NCBI RefSeq assembly: GCF_000264765.2
Contig: NZ_CP006665.1
Location: 62,001-126,000 of the forward strand
Source of the DNA: Edwardsiella anguillarum ET080813
GTDB lineage: Bacteria; Pseudomonadota; Gammaproteobacteria; Enterobacterales; Enterobacteriaceae
Direction: 5' to 3'
Length of the DNA: 64,000 bases
Numbering within the stretch: position 1 is the first letter of the stretch; each line of letters opens with the position of its first letter. Under the pieces are notes generated by a model. That model ran no database searches. It was not told the origin of the DNA and was given only the letters and a program-made list of their open reading frames with translations. Shown here in pieces: positions 36,343-43,622 of this stretch. Position numbers and translations under genes: made by a program.

Positions 36343-37050
36343 CTATGCAACACTTTCCTGTAGTTCAGCGGTGGAGGTTGGTTTGCCCAGAGAAATCTTT
36401 GTGGCGATATTGTCTTGGATAACATCACAAGATAGGCCGTCTTCTTCTGGCATTTCTTGAGTTTCTGGTGCGGCCTGTTCTACCTCGGTCGCTTTCCCTT
36501 TCGAGTGGGCTGAGATACGTGCCCGTTTTTCAATACCAATAATGCGACCGGACAGACGGATAAATCGCTGTTGCCATTGGTAGTTGGCATCAGTACGTTG
36601 TTTGCTATTTAAAATTGAGTGTAGCCACAGTGTGTCTACCACACCCATGAGTGCATCCATTTTACGGATCATATGTGCAAACTGGGCGACTTGGGGAGAG
36701 TTGATCTCGATAGAGTATTCTTTTGGATTGGTATATCCAGGCATTTCATCAATACCGTTATCGGCCATCAACTTTTTGAGTTGAGCTGAGGTTTGATCCA
36801 GGTCATCACTGACTTTACTGATATGTTCCAGGATAACGAGCTCAACTTCATCAATAGCCGCTTGGTCCCCGATAATGCGTAGAATCACATCAATGGAGAA
36901 CAGGGCATTTGATACCCGAGAAAAGCTACGATCCATGACACGTTGTGCTTGGAGGCTATTCAATTTTAAGGATTGAGTGAAAACAGGTCTAGAGTGGATG
37001 TTGCTGCTTCGCTCACTCCCGGTTTCAGTTACTGCCACTGCTTCTGCCAT
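36343..37050 (-). CDS. Conserved conjugative-element protein (possibly DUF1845/PFL_4669-like)
   Basis: 235-residue soluble protein. The N-terminal segment SRPVFTQSLKLNSLQAQRVMDR, followed by a long helical body, resembles the PFL_4669 (DUF1845) group of ICE and plasmid proteins, but only loosely. AGGAG upstream supports ATG 37050 rather than the frame opening at 37125. It is divergent from the 37-57 kb module and lies next to an activator-type site. Confidence 0.5.
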   Translation of the reverse strand: MAEAVAVTETGSERSSNIHSRPVFTQSLKLNSLQAQRVMDRSFSRVSNALFSIDVILRIIGDQAAIDEVELVILEHISKVSDDLDQTSAQLKKLMADNGIDEMPGYTNPKEYSIEINSPQVAQFAHMIRKMDALMGVVDTLWLHSILNSKQRTDANYQWQQRFIRLSGRIIGIEKRARISAHSKGKATEVEQAAPETQEMPEEDGLSCDVIQDNIATKISLGKPTSTAELQESVA

Positions 37051-37130
37051 ATGGATAACTCCTAATTTTGAGGTAAAGATAAACGCATAAAAAAGAATAA
37101 GGCTTATTAATCGTCTTTCAGACATCCCAA

Positions 37131-37155
37131 TGTGCCCAAAATGGTCACTTACAGC
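37131..37155 (+). promoter_or_regulatory. FlhDC-family activator-type site at the start of the 37-57 kb module
   Basis: TGTGCCCAAAATGGTCACTT then ACAGC. It matches CCCAAA-x-GG-CA-TTACAG and lies upstream of the first leader of the module. Confidence 0.5.
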
Positions 37156-37217
37156 GTTTTCCTACCTACAAATGTGAGCTATATTTAGGACATCTTAGTC
37201 GCATCGCGACTATCTGT

Positions 37218-37245
37218 GAGATAGCTGGTCTCCAAAAACAAACAG
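37218..37245 (+). promoter_or_regulatory. TAGCTGG hairpin element, copy 1
   Basis: GAGA-TAGCTGG-TCTC then CAAAAACAAACAG. The stem differs from copy 2 (GCGA/TCGC) at paired positions, i.e. covariation. Preceded by another hairpin, AGTCGCATCGCGACT (37197-37211). Confidence 0.7.
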
Positions 37246-37275
37246 CATCTACCTATATGCTTACTGCATATCTTA

Positions 37276-37343
37276 ACCCCACCGGGGGCATACCCCGGCT
37301 ATCGGGCGTTGCTCCTGGATTTTCTATCTATAGGAGTAACACC
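37276..37343 (+). promoter_or_regulatory. Switch-type leader of the 37344 gene
   Basis: Hairpin CCGGGG/CCCCGG (37282-37298) with loop GCATA; X' GTTGCTCCT (37308-37316) pairs with AGGAGTAAC (37332-37340), which contains the Shine-Dalgarno sequence. The loop side (GGGGCA) can also pair with TGCTCC. Confidence 0.7.
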
Positions 37344-37664
37344 ATGCATATCCTTACTTTCATTGCGTGTATGCTTATGGCTTTTGGTACGTTATGTGTT
37401 GGGGCAAAGGTATTTGTTACGGCCTTTGCAGCCCTTACGAAGACGTTCCACCGCTTTGGTTTGTTCTTAATGAACAAATATGCAATAACCGCAATGCGGT
37501 CCGTACAGGCCGTCATCAAATCTCGAACAGCTAAGGCTGTGAAGCAGCCGAAGGCTGTTGTTGAGTTTTTCCCACAAACTCAAAATATTATCGAGCAAGA
37601 TCGAGATTTAGATTATCTTGAAATCCCTACTTACTTGCGTAAAGGCGATCATCTTGTATGGTAG
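37344..37664 (+). CDS. Small membrane protein
   Basis: 106-residue protein with an N-terminal hydrophobic segment (ILTFIACMLMAFGTLCVGAKVFVTAFAAL) and a basic C-terminal half (KSRTAKAVKQPKAVVEFF). Unrecognised. First gene of the 37-57 kb module, with activator-type site, TAGCTGG element and switch leader all upstream. Confidence 0.6.
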   Translation: MHILTFIACMLMAFGTLCVGAKVFVTAFAALTKTFHRFGLFLMNKYAITAMRSVQAVIKSRTAKAVKQPKAVVEFFPQTQNIIEQDRDLDYLEIPTYLRKGDHLVW

Positions 37665-37758
37665 TAACGTGCCAACGTGTGGCTCGTTTATCGACATCGG
37701 GGAGAAGTATCTCCTCGGTGTCTCTGTCGCTAGCTACTGATAGTGACAGAAGACACAG

Positions 37759-37820
37759 CCTCTGTGGCTTGTCTTAAAAATTGCCTGGAGGCAGGTGTTT
37801 TCTAAGACAAGCTACGGAGG
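37759..37820 (+). ncRNA. Long stem-loop, possible small RNA or attenuator
   Basis: 37759-37776 pairs with 37803-37820 over 16 of 18 positions, with an inner GCCT/GGC hairpin and a following TTTTATC. It fills most of the 330-bp gap upstream of cobS and has no coding potential. It could be a terminator-ended small RNA or a leader attenuator. Confidence 0.4.
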
Positions 37821-37833
37821 TTTTATCGTAGAG

Positions 37834-37923
37834 TCTGTTTACTTATGGTTTTGATCATCAGTAAACAGATTTTGTCCTCTCCGAGGGCGAAAAGTGCGAT
37901 AGCTGGTCGCCAAAAATAAACAG
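37834..37923 (+). promoter_or_regulatory. Hairpin cassette and TAGCTGG element, copy 2
   Basis: In order: stem TCTGTTTACT/AGTAAACAGA (37834-37869), small hairpin TCCTC/GAGGG, then GCGA-TAGCTGG-TCGC and CAAAAATAAACAG (37896-37923). The same order of three hairpins recurs before the genes at 42262 and 54977. Confidence 0.7.
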
Positions 37924-37932
37924 TAAACACTT

Positions 37933-37994
37933 AACCCATGCGGGTACACCTCCCGCTTGGGGCTGGTGTACCCCCCTTATCAGGAGTACACCTT
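37933..37994 (+). promoter_or_regulatory. Switch-type leader of cobS
   Basis: Hairpin GCGGG/CCCGC. Its loop X is GTACACC (37944-37950), identical to GTACACC overlapping the Shine-Dalgarno sequence (37986-37992). Both are perfectly complementary to X' GGTGTAC (37965-37971), so X and the ribosome site compete for X'. Confidence 0.8.
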
Positions 37995-38981
37995 ATGTCA
38001 ACACTGGCTACATTTTCAGTACAAGAGATCTTCGGTCTACCGGATATCCCTAAGGGGGTAAAAGCTACTGGCTATGCTGATAGCTCTAATCCTTTCATCC
38101 CATCTATTAATAAATACTATGTCTTCCGCAAACAGTTGTTGAGAGAGGTTTTAGCTTACCTCGCTGAGCCTGGGGGAGACGCTTTGTTTATTACTGGCCC
38201 CACGGGGTCAGGTAAAACCTCAGGGATTACTGAGATTGCAGGGCGCTTGAATTGGCCTGTTCAGCAACTAACGGCCCATGGCCGGATGGAGCTGACGGAC
38301 TTGATTGGGCACCATGCACTGATCGCGGAAAAACCTGGGGAGCCTCCAGTCATGCAGTTCATGTATGGCCCATTGGCTGTTGCCATGCGAGAAGGCCATA
38401 TTCTCCTCATTAATGAGGTAGATTTGGCTGATCCTGCTGAGTTAGCAGGGCTGAATGATGTCTTGGAAGGACGTCCGTTAGTGATCACCCAGAATGGAGG
38501 GGAGATCATTAAGCCACACCCGATGTTTCGTGTTGTCGTTACCGGAAACTCAACTGGTTCCGGAGATGCGTCGGGCTTGTACCAAGGTGTGATGATGCAA
38601 AACATTGCAGCAATGGATCGCTATCGTTTCACTGTGGTTGGGTATGCAGACGAGGCTTCTGAACTTTGCATCCTTAGTCTCGTCACTCCAGCTCTCCCCG
38701 CGAATGTACGGAATGGTATGGTTCGGATCGCAAATCAGATCCGAAAGCTATTTCTTGGCGAAAACGGAGCTGATGGTCAGCTCAGTGTAACCATGTCTAC
38801 CCGGACATTAGTACGGTGGGCAAAGCTTTCCTTGGCGTTCCGTGGAGCACCTAACGCTATTGAGTACGCGTTAGAGCAAGCTCTGCTTGCACGAGCTGCC
38901 AAGGAAGAGCGGGAGGCAATCCTGCGTATAGCTAAGGATGTCTTCGGCGATCAATGGAGCAGTAATCATGGTGGAAAATAG
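37995..38981 (+). CDS. cobS: CobS-like MoxR-type AAA+ ATPase
   Basis: 328-residue AAA+ protein of the MoxR/CobS class. Walker A is ITGPTGSGKTSG (about residues 72-83), Walker B is ILLINEVDLADP (about 136), and sensor VVVTGNSTGSGD follows. CobS-type ATPases pair with CobT-type VWA proteins as chelatase-like remodelling systems; such pairs are common on IncA/C and SXT elements next to recombination genes, with unknown substrate. The partner gene is at 43623. It overlaps the next gene by 14 bp. Confidence 0.85.
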   Translation: MSTLATFSVQEIFGLPDIPKGVKATGYADSSNPFIPSINKYYVFRKQLLREVLAYLAEPGGDALFITGPTGSGKTSGITEIAGRLNWPVQQLTAHGRMELTDLIGHHALIAEKPGEPPVMQFMYGPLAVAMREGHILLINEVDLADPAELAGLNDVLEGRPLVITQNGGEIIKPHPMFRVVVTGNSTGSGDASGLYQGVMMQNIAAMDRYRFTVVGYADEASELCILSLVTPALPANVRNGMVRIANQIRKLFLGENGADGQLSVTMSTRTLVRWAKLSLAFRGAPNAIEYALEQALLARAAKEEREAILRIAKDVFGDQWSSNHGGK

Positions 38982-39861
38982 CTGTGCGTGTAGTCGCTAC
39001 GTCTTTGTTGATGGAGCAACGGCAGAGCGAGTGGAGGCCTGTATCGGGTATAAAATGCTCCGAGAGCCAGATCCAAAACTCTTATCACCGGGATTATTCT
39101 CTTTAGTTAAGCTAGAACGTATTGTTAAAACTGGAGACCTAGGAAGTTGGTCTGAAACTACACTTAGTGGGCCTTTTGAAGCAACTAGTTTACATACGAT
39201 CCCTATGTCCTATAAGGACCAAGAAAAGCAGTATGTCTCACAGTTTCTCAGCCGGTTTAACTACCTGGATGAGGTTCTGATAAACGCACAGAGACTTACT
39301 GTAATTCGGGATGGGGATAATGGCAGTAGTTCCCGCCATTGTGCTCGTGTGGTATCCCTTAGCTGGTTGTTATCACCACCGCCTGTGCGTACAGGCCGTA
39401 TGGGAGCATTAAGTGTTTTTATCACAGAGGTGTTTACTCAGGGCGCGGATTTACTCGGCTTTGAGTCTACTCCAGATGTGTTGATGAAAACCGAAGAGGG
39501 CTATTCCTTATCGGTTGATACAGCTCTCGGAGAGAACACTATCCATCCAGATACATTGGTTGGGGCTGGTGAAATCCTTCCGGAGCATGGGTATAAACCG
39601 TGGCTGATGTTGGTGTACTTGCAACAGCAATTTCAGCAGCGTAGTAGTGAGTTCTCAGACGAAGTTAAGCCGCTGGTGGAGTTCTGCGATGAGCTGGGCA
39701 CTATCTGCGACTTTAAGCGTTTTGACTCATACCTGCCTCTTATTCAACGATTTTGCTTCAACCATGATGAGGTCAGAATGGATGCAGAAAGGCTTGGCCT
39801 TGTATCTGCTCTGATTAATCTGGTTGCAGTTAAAACCGATCGAGAGGACTTTTTTTTCTAA
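38968..39861 (+). CDS. Hypothetical protein between cobS and bet, with an acidic-aromatic C-tail
   Basis: 297-residue soluble protein of unknown family. It overlaps cobS, so it is probably co-translated and functionally linked. The chain ends KTDREDFFF, an acidic segment with terminal phenylalanines that loosely resembles the C-terminal tips of single-strand-binding proteins. The DUF3150 protein at 42262 ends similarly. ATG 38968 has GGAG 8 bp upstream; the frame is open from 38938. Confidence 0.55.
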   Translation: MVENSCACSRYVFVDGATAERVEACIGYKMLREPDPKLLSPGLFSLVKLERIVKTGDLGSWSETTLSGPFEATSLHTIPMSYKDQEKQYVSQFLSRFNYLDEVLINAQRLTVIRDGDNGSSSRHCARVVSLSWLLSPPPVRTGRMGALSVFITEVFTQGADLLGFESTPDVLMKTEEGYSLSVDTALGENTIHPDTLVGAGEILPEHGYKPWLMLVYLQQQFQQRSSEFSDEVKPLVEFCDELGTICDFKRFDSYLPLIQRFCFNHDEVRMDAERLGLVSALINLVAVKTDREDFFF

Positions 39862-39867
39862 CCTACG

Positions 39868-39900
39868 ATGTGCTCCAAATCATTTGGAGCACATATTTTT
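39868..39900 (+). terminator. Terminator
   Basis: ATGTGCTCCAAAT/ATTTGGAGCACAT stem, 13 bp, followed by ATTTTT. Confidence 0.9.
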
Positions 39901-39965
39901 AATATCCCCATCGGGGCACCAGTGCCCTGATGGGTCGTGGTGTCCCGCTAAGTAAGGAGAACACC
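39901..39965 (+). promoter_or_regulatory. Switch-type leader of bet
   Basis: X GGGGCACCA (39913-39921) pairs with X' TGGTGTCCC (39938-39946) with one G-U; X' also pairs with GGAGAACACCA around the Shine-Dalgarno sequence. It follows a terminator, so an independent promoter or readthrough is needed. Confidence 0.75.
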
Positions 39966-40979
39966 ATGTCTGAATCCTCATCCTCATCCTCATCCTCATC
40001 GAAGGATGAGTCTCCTTCACTGGTTAACCGTGTAGCTAGTCGTTACGGGATTGACCCTGTGAAGTTTTTTGATTCTCTGAAAGCTACAGCGTTTAAACAA
40101 CGTGATGGCTCAGCACCAACGAATGAGCAAATGATGGCTTTGTTGATCGTTGCAGAGCAATACAGGTTGAATCCTTTTACTAAGGAGATTTACGCCTACC
40201 CTGATAGGGAGAATGGCATAATTCCTGTGATAGGAGTTGATGGTTGGAGCCGAATTATCAATGAACACCCACAATATGATGGCGTGGAATTTGTGTATTC
40301 GAATAAGCTCGTGCAGATGAGAGGTGCCAAAGTTGAGAGCCCTGATTGGATTGAGTGTGTAATGTACCGCAAGGACAGGACACGCCCTATTCGTATCAAG
40401 GAGTTTCTCGATGAGGTGTACCGCCCTCCATTTCAACTGAAATCTAAGGGCGGCAATCAGTACACCATGGATGGCCCTTGGCAGACGCATACAAAACGCC
40501 AACTTCGTCATAAGGCGTTGATTCAATGTGCTCGTATTGCATTCGGTTTTTCAGGTATTTATGACATAGATGAAGCTGAACGTATCCATGAACAGTCTGA
40601 GAAGATCATAAATCCAGTTAATTTTGAGGATGGAGATCGTGAGGGCTGTTTAGAGGATAAGACCCATACTCCTTTAACTATCGAGCAGAACGAGGTTCAG
40701 GCTCCTCTGACGGATATCGAGCATAAACAGCTCGATGAAGTCGTGAGGCTGCTGGTTAAGCGGGTGGGGGATATTAATAATAGCTGGAAACCTGCGTTTC
40801 AATATGCAAAACGGCGGTATCAAAATGATCAGCGAAGTTTGTGCTATATAGTCGATGCTCTCAAGGCTAAGGAGCTCAAGGCTAAAGAACAAACTCAACA
40901 ACCTCAGCAACCTCAGGCTAACATGGCGATTGACTTGCATGAGGCAACGAAGTTTTGCGACGGTGATCATTACTATTAA
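39966..40979 (+). CDS. bet: RecT/Bet-family single-strand annealing recombinase
   Basis: 337-residue RecT/Bet family annealing protein working with the adjacent exonuclease in homologous recombination. The N-terminus is a serine run encoded by a hexamer repeat (TCCTCA x4, 39975-39998). The family segment ALLIVAEQYRLNPFTKEIYAYPDRENGIIPVIGVDGWSRI is clear (about 60-105), as is QLRHKALIQCARIAFGFSGIYDIDEAERI. The C-terminus is KAKEQTQQPQQPQ-rich. A comparable bet-exo pair occurs in SXT and IncA/C elements. Confidence 0.92.
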   Translation: MSESSSSSSSSSKDESPSLVNRVASRYGIDPVKFFDSLKATAFKQRDGSAPTNEQMMALLIVAEQYRLNPFTKEIYAYPDRENGIIPVIGVDGWSRIINEHPQYDGVEFVYSNKLVQMRGAKVESPDWIECVMYRKDRTRPIRIKEFLDEVYRPPFQLKSKGGNQYTMDGPWQTHTKRQLRHKALIQCARIAFGFSGIYDIDEAERIHEQSEKIINPVNFEDGDREGCLEDKTHTPLTIEQNEVQAPLTDIEHKQLDEVVRLLVKRVGDINNSWKPAFQYAKRRYQNDQRSLCYIVDALKAKELKAKEQTQQPQQPQANMAIDLHEATKFCDGDHYY

Positions 40980-41036
40980 CCCTAGGGGTGGCCTCCCCTG
41001 GGGGTGGCCCCTCCAATTTTTTTCTTGGAGGGTTCT
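40980..41036 (+). promoter_or_regulatory. Switch-type leader of exo
   Basis: AGGGG/CCCCT hairpin; CCCTCCAA (41009-41016) pairs perfectly with TTGGAGGG (41025-41032), hiding the Shine-Dalgarno sequence. The loop GGGGTGGCC can alternatively pair with GGCCCCTCC, with one mismatch. Confidence 0.7.
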
Positions 41037-42047
41037 ATGAATGTCGTTGACCTTTCGCAGGAAGGTGATGATTGGTTAGAGTGGCGGCGTAATGGCATAA
41101 CAGCTACTGATGCTGCCATTTTAGTGGGATTATCGCCTTATAAGACACGATGGAGACTCTGGGCTGAGAAGACAGGGTATGCGCGAGAAGTAGATCTTAG
41201 CTTGAATCCTTTAGTTCGCAGAGGAGTCGAGAACGAGGATATTGCAAGGCGTGCATTTGAGGAAAAGCATAATGACTTGCTTCTTTCTCTCTGTGTCGAG
41301 TCTGTAGCAACTCCACTAATGAGAGCATCGTTAGATGGACTCAACAGTCAAGGAGAACCCGTCGAGCTGAAATGCCCGAGCGGGTCAGTATGGGAGGAAG
41401 TTTGTGCTGAACAAACAAACAGCAAGGCATACCGACTTTACTATCCGCAAGTTCAGCATCAACTGTTAGTAACAGGTGCAACACGGGGGTGGTTAGTCTT
41501 TTACTTTGATGGACAGATACAGGAGTTTTTGATACTCCGAGATGAGACCATGATCCAACAAATCTTGGCTGAGGCTCAAGTATTCTGGCAACAAGTAAAA
41601 GATAAGAAGGAGCCTGATAAAAATCCGGAGAAAGATCTGTTCATTCCACATGGAAAAGAGATCGATATCTGGATTACTGCTGCTGAGTCGTATCGCCTGT
41701 ATGAAAGTGAAATTCAGGAGATAAAACAGCGTTTGGTGCAGCTTCAAGAGCGCCAGAAGCCCCATGTTGAGATGATGAAATCACTGATGGGAGAGTACCT
41801 CCATGCAGATTACTGCGGTGTGCTAGTCACTCGATATAAGGTTGCTGGCCGAATAGACTATAAAAAGCTACTGGATGAAAAAGTGTCAGGTGTTAAGCCA
41901 GAAGACCTTGATCATTACAGGGAAAAATCATCTGACCGGTGTCGGATTACGGTTACTGGTTCGGTGAAACCTCGGTATATTGTTGATGAGGATGTTCTTG
42001 CGCCTCTGAATGATCGACCGGAAGAAGTAGAGACATTCTACTGGTAA
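41037..42047 (+). CDS. exo: YqaJ/lambda-type exonuclease
   Basis: 336-residue alkaline exonuclease of the YqaJ/lambda-exo PD-(D/E)XK family. N-terminal WLEWRRNGITATDAAILVGLSPYKTRWRLWAEKTG is the family signature. The catalytic D...ExK is in ASLDGLNSQGEPVELKCPSG (about residues 98-117), followed by YYPQVQHQLLVTG. It resects double-strand ends for Bet. Both genes have their own switch leaders. Confidence 0.92.
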   Translation: MNVVDLSQEGDDWLEWRRNGITATDAAILVGLSPYKTRWRLWAEKTGYAREVDLSLNPLVRRGVENEDIARRAFEEKHNDLLLSLCVESVATPLMRASLDGLNSQGEPVELKCPSGSVWEEVCAEQTNSKAYRLYYPQVQHQLLVTGATRGWLVFYFDGQIQEFLILRDETMIQQILAEAQVFWQQVKDKKEPDKNPEKDLFIPHGKEIDIWITAAESYRLYESEIQEIKQRLVQLQERQKPHVEMMKSLMGEYLHADYCGVLVTRYKVAGRIDYKKLLDEKVSGVKPEDLDHYREKSSDRCRITVTGSVKPRYIVDEDVLAPLNDRPEEVETFYW

Positions 42048-42066
42048 GTAGGGGGAGTCCCCTGCT
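42048..42066 (+). terminator. Gene-end GC hairpin
   Basis: GTAGGGGGAGTCCCCTGC then TTT. A similar CAGGGG-tetraloop-CCCCTG hairpin ends the genes at 49492, 52875 and 54739. Confidence 0.55.
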
Positions 42067-42069
42067 TTC

Positions 42070-42118
42070 CAAGTGGTATCGATTTTCACATGTGAAAATT
42101 TGTGCCACTTGGAAAACA
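42070..42118 (+). promoter_or_regulatory. Palindromic operator inside a long hairpin
   Basis: TTTCACATGTGAAA (42084-42097) sits between TTTCCAAGTGG and CCACTTGGAAA arms. A related arrangement lies at 49500-49556. Confidence 0.65.
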
Positions 42119-42147
42119 GATTTTGTTCTCTTCGGGGAGCGAAACGT

Positions 42148-42175
42148 GCGATAGCTGGTCGCCAAAAATAAACAG
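42148..42175 (+). promoter_or_regulatory. TAGCTGG hairpin element, copy 3
   Basis: GCGA-TAGCTGG-TCGC then CAAAAATAAACAG, preceded by TTGTTCTC...GAGCGAAA. Confidence 0.7.
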
Positions 42176-42195
42176 CAAACTAACGTTTTTATTAG

Positions 42196-42261
42196 CTAGC
42201 CCAACCGGGCGTATCCACCCGGTATGGGTCGTGATGCGCCCTCAACTTAATGGAGTGCATC
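42196..42261 (+). promoter_or_regulatory. Switch-type leader of the DUF3150 gene
   Basis: Hairpin ACCGGG/CCCGGT. X GCGTATC in the loop pairs with GATGCGC (one G-U); GTGATGC also pairs with GCATCAT, which includes the start codon region after GGAGT. Confidence 0.75.
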
Positions 42262-43539
42262 ATGAATAAACTTAACCACTTAGAAAAAATCTGTGTCATT
42301 TATGCAGACTTTGATATATGGAGTGGACAAACTCGGTTATCTGCATCAGATCTCAAGCTGGGCGAGGGGGGTGAAATTCCCCCGGAAAAAGTAGCTCAAC
42401 TTGGGAGTAAAAAAATCTGTGACCCTGCGAAGTTAAAAGGTTTCCATCGACTGAAAACAGAGACTCGTCGTATGTTGTTGAGATTTGGTATGCCATTCAT
42501 GAATGGTTTTGCCGTCCCTATCAGCAAAAGAGATGAGATCTGTGCAAAGTTAAATGGAGTCAGCTTTCAGTTTGAACAACTAAAGCAAGACTTTATCAAA
42601 GGTTACAACGATGCAGTTGATGAGTGGTGTCGTGAAAACCCTGAATATGCTGGAGCTATCCGAGCTGGTTCTTTGCCAAAAGAAACCGTTGAAGCCAGGA
42701 TCGGCTTTGAGTATCAATTGTTCATGGTTCAGCCAGTAAATGAAGATGAAGGTAGCGCTAAGCGCCTTAATCGTAAAATTGAGAGCTTGGGGGACGATCT
42801 CATCTCGGAAGTTGCTCAAGAGGCAAATAAGTTCTATATGGAGCGTTTAGCTGGTCGTGACCAGTGTGGAATTACGACACGGCAAACTCTTCGGAATATT
42901 CGCGATAAGGTGGATGGACTTAGTTTCTTGAACAATGCCTTTAACCCACTGGTGAAGTTGCTTGATCAGACTCTCAATGGTTATGAGAAACATGCCGATG
43001 GTCGAAACATCGTTGCGCCTTTCTTTTATCAGGTCGTGGCCGCTGTGCTGATCATGAGCGAGAAAGAACGTATTGAGCAATATGCCAATGGTTTGATCAG
43101 TGTAGAAGGGATGGCTAATGATATTGGTGGCTCGGAGACCCTTACAGGGAATCCGGCTAATGATACAAAAGCCGAACCGGAAAGTGTTAAATCTAGTGAT
43201 GATACACATGAGGATGAATGGAAGGGGGATGACATCAAACAACAGAATAATGTTGCTGATGTTGTTCAATCTGAGGGAAACAGTATCAGTAATGGTATTG
43301 ATGATTTGAGTGAGGATATCGACAATTTCTTTAAAAATTGTCCTGAACTAGGCGGGAGTGAGTCGAAAGATAACTCCAATGCAGATGATACAGTTCAAGC
43401 TGACCTCTCTGAGGCTAGTGTTGCAACTGCTTCGCTGGATGATGCTAAGGCAGAACCCATTCAGAACCAAGGAGATGTGAGCGATCAATCTCTTAATCAG
43501 GAACAACCTGAGGCTGATAGTAGCGACTATTTCTTCTAA
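42262..43539 (+). CDS. DUF3150 family protein
   Basis: 425-residue protein matching the DUF3150 pattern (LKGFHRLKTETRRMLLRFGMPFMNGFAVP, about residues 52-80). It is typically found between cobS and cobT on conjugative elements. Residues 1-285 are globular and helical; about 286-425 is an acidic, Asp/Ser/Asn-rich disordered tail ending DSSDYFF. The tail may mediate protein binding. Role unknown, but gene neighbourhood ties it to the CobS/CobT-like system. Confidence 0.75.
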   Translation: MNKLNHLEKICVIYADFDIWSGQTRLSASDLKLGEGGEIPPEKVAQLGSKKICDPAKLKGFHRLKTETRRMLLRFGMPFMNGFAVPISKRDEICAKLNGVSFQFEQLKQDFIKGYNDAVDEWCRENPEYAGAIRAGSLPKETVEARIGFEYQLFMVQPVNEDEGSAKRLNRKIESLGDDLISEVAQEANKFYMERLAGRDQCGITTRQTLRNIRDKVDGLSFLNNAFNPLVKLLDQTLNGYEKHADGRNIVAPFFYQVVAAVLIMSEKERIEQYANGLISVEGMANDIGGSETLTGNPANDTKAEPESVKSSDDTHEDEWKGDDIKQQNNVADVVQSEGNSISNGIDDLSEDIDNFFKNCPELGGSESKDNSNADDTVQADLSEASVATASLDDAKAEPIQNQGDVSDQSLNQEQPEADSSDYFF

Positions 43540-43552
43540 TAGTCTCTTGAAC

Positions 43553-43622
43553 TAAACCGACCCGGAGGGGATGGCCATCCCCTCCGGGATGGACTATCTC
43601 CTTCCCAACCAGGAGAAAAGAT
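43553..43622 (+). promoter_or_regulatory. Switch-type leader of cobT
   Basis: A perfect 14-bp palindrome from CCCGGAGGGGATGG, the largest hairpin of the family. CTATCTCC pairs with GGGGATGG (two G-U), and TATCTCCT also pairs with AGGAGA...GATA around the Shine-Dalgarno sequence. Confidence 0.75.

Noticed and set aside
39975..39998. TCCTCA repeats in bet as contingency locus
   Set aside because: Hexamer units stay in frame and code for serine only; no on/off effect expected.
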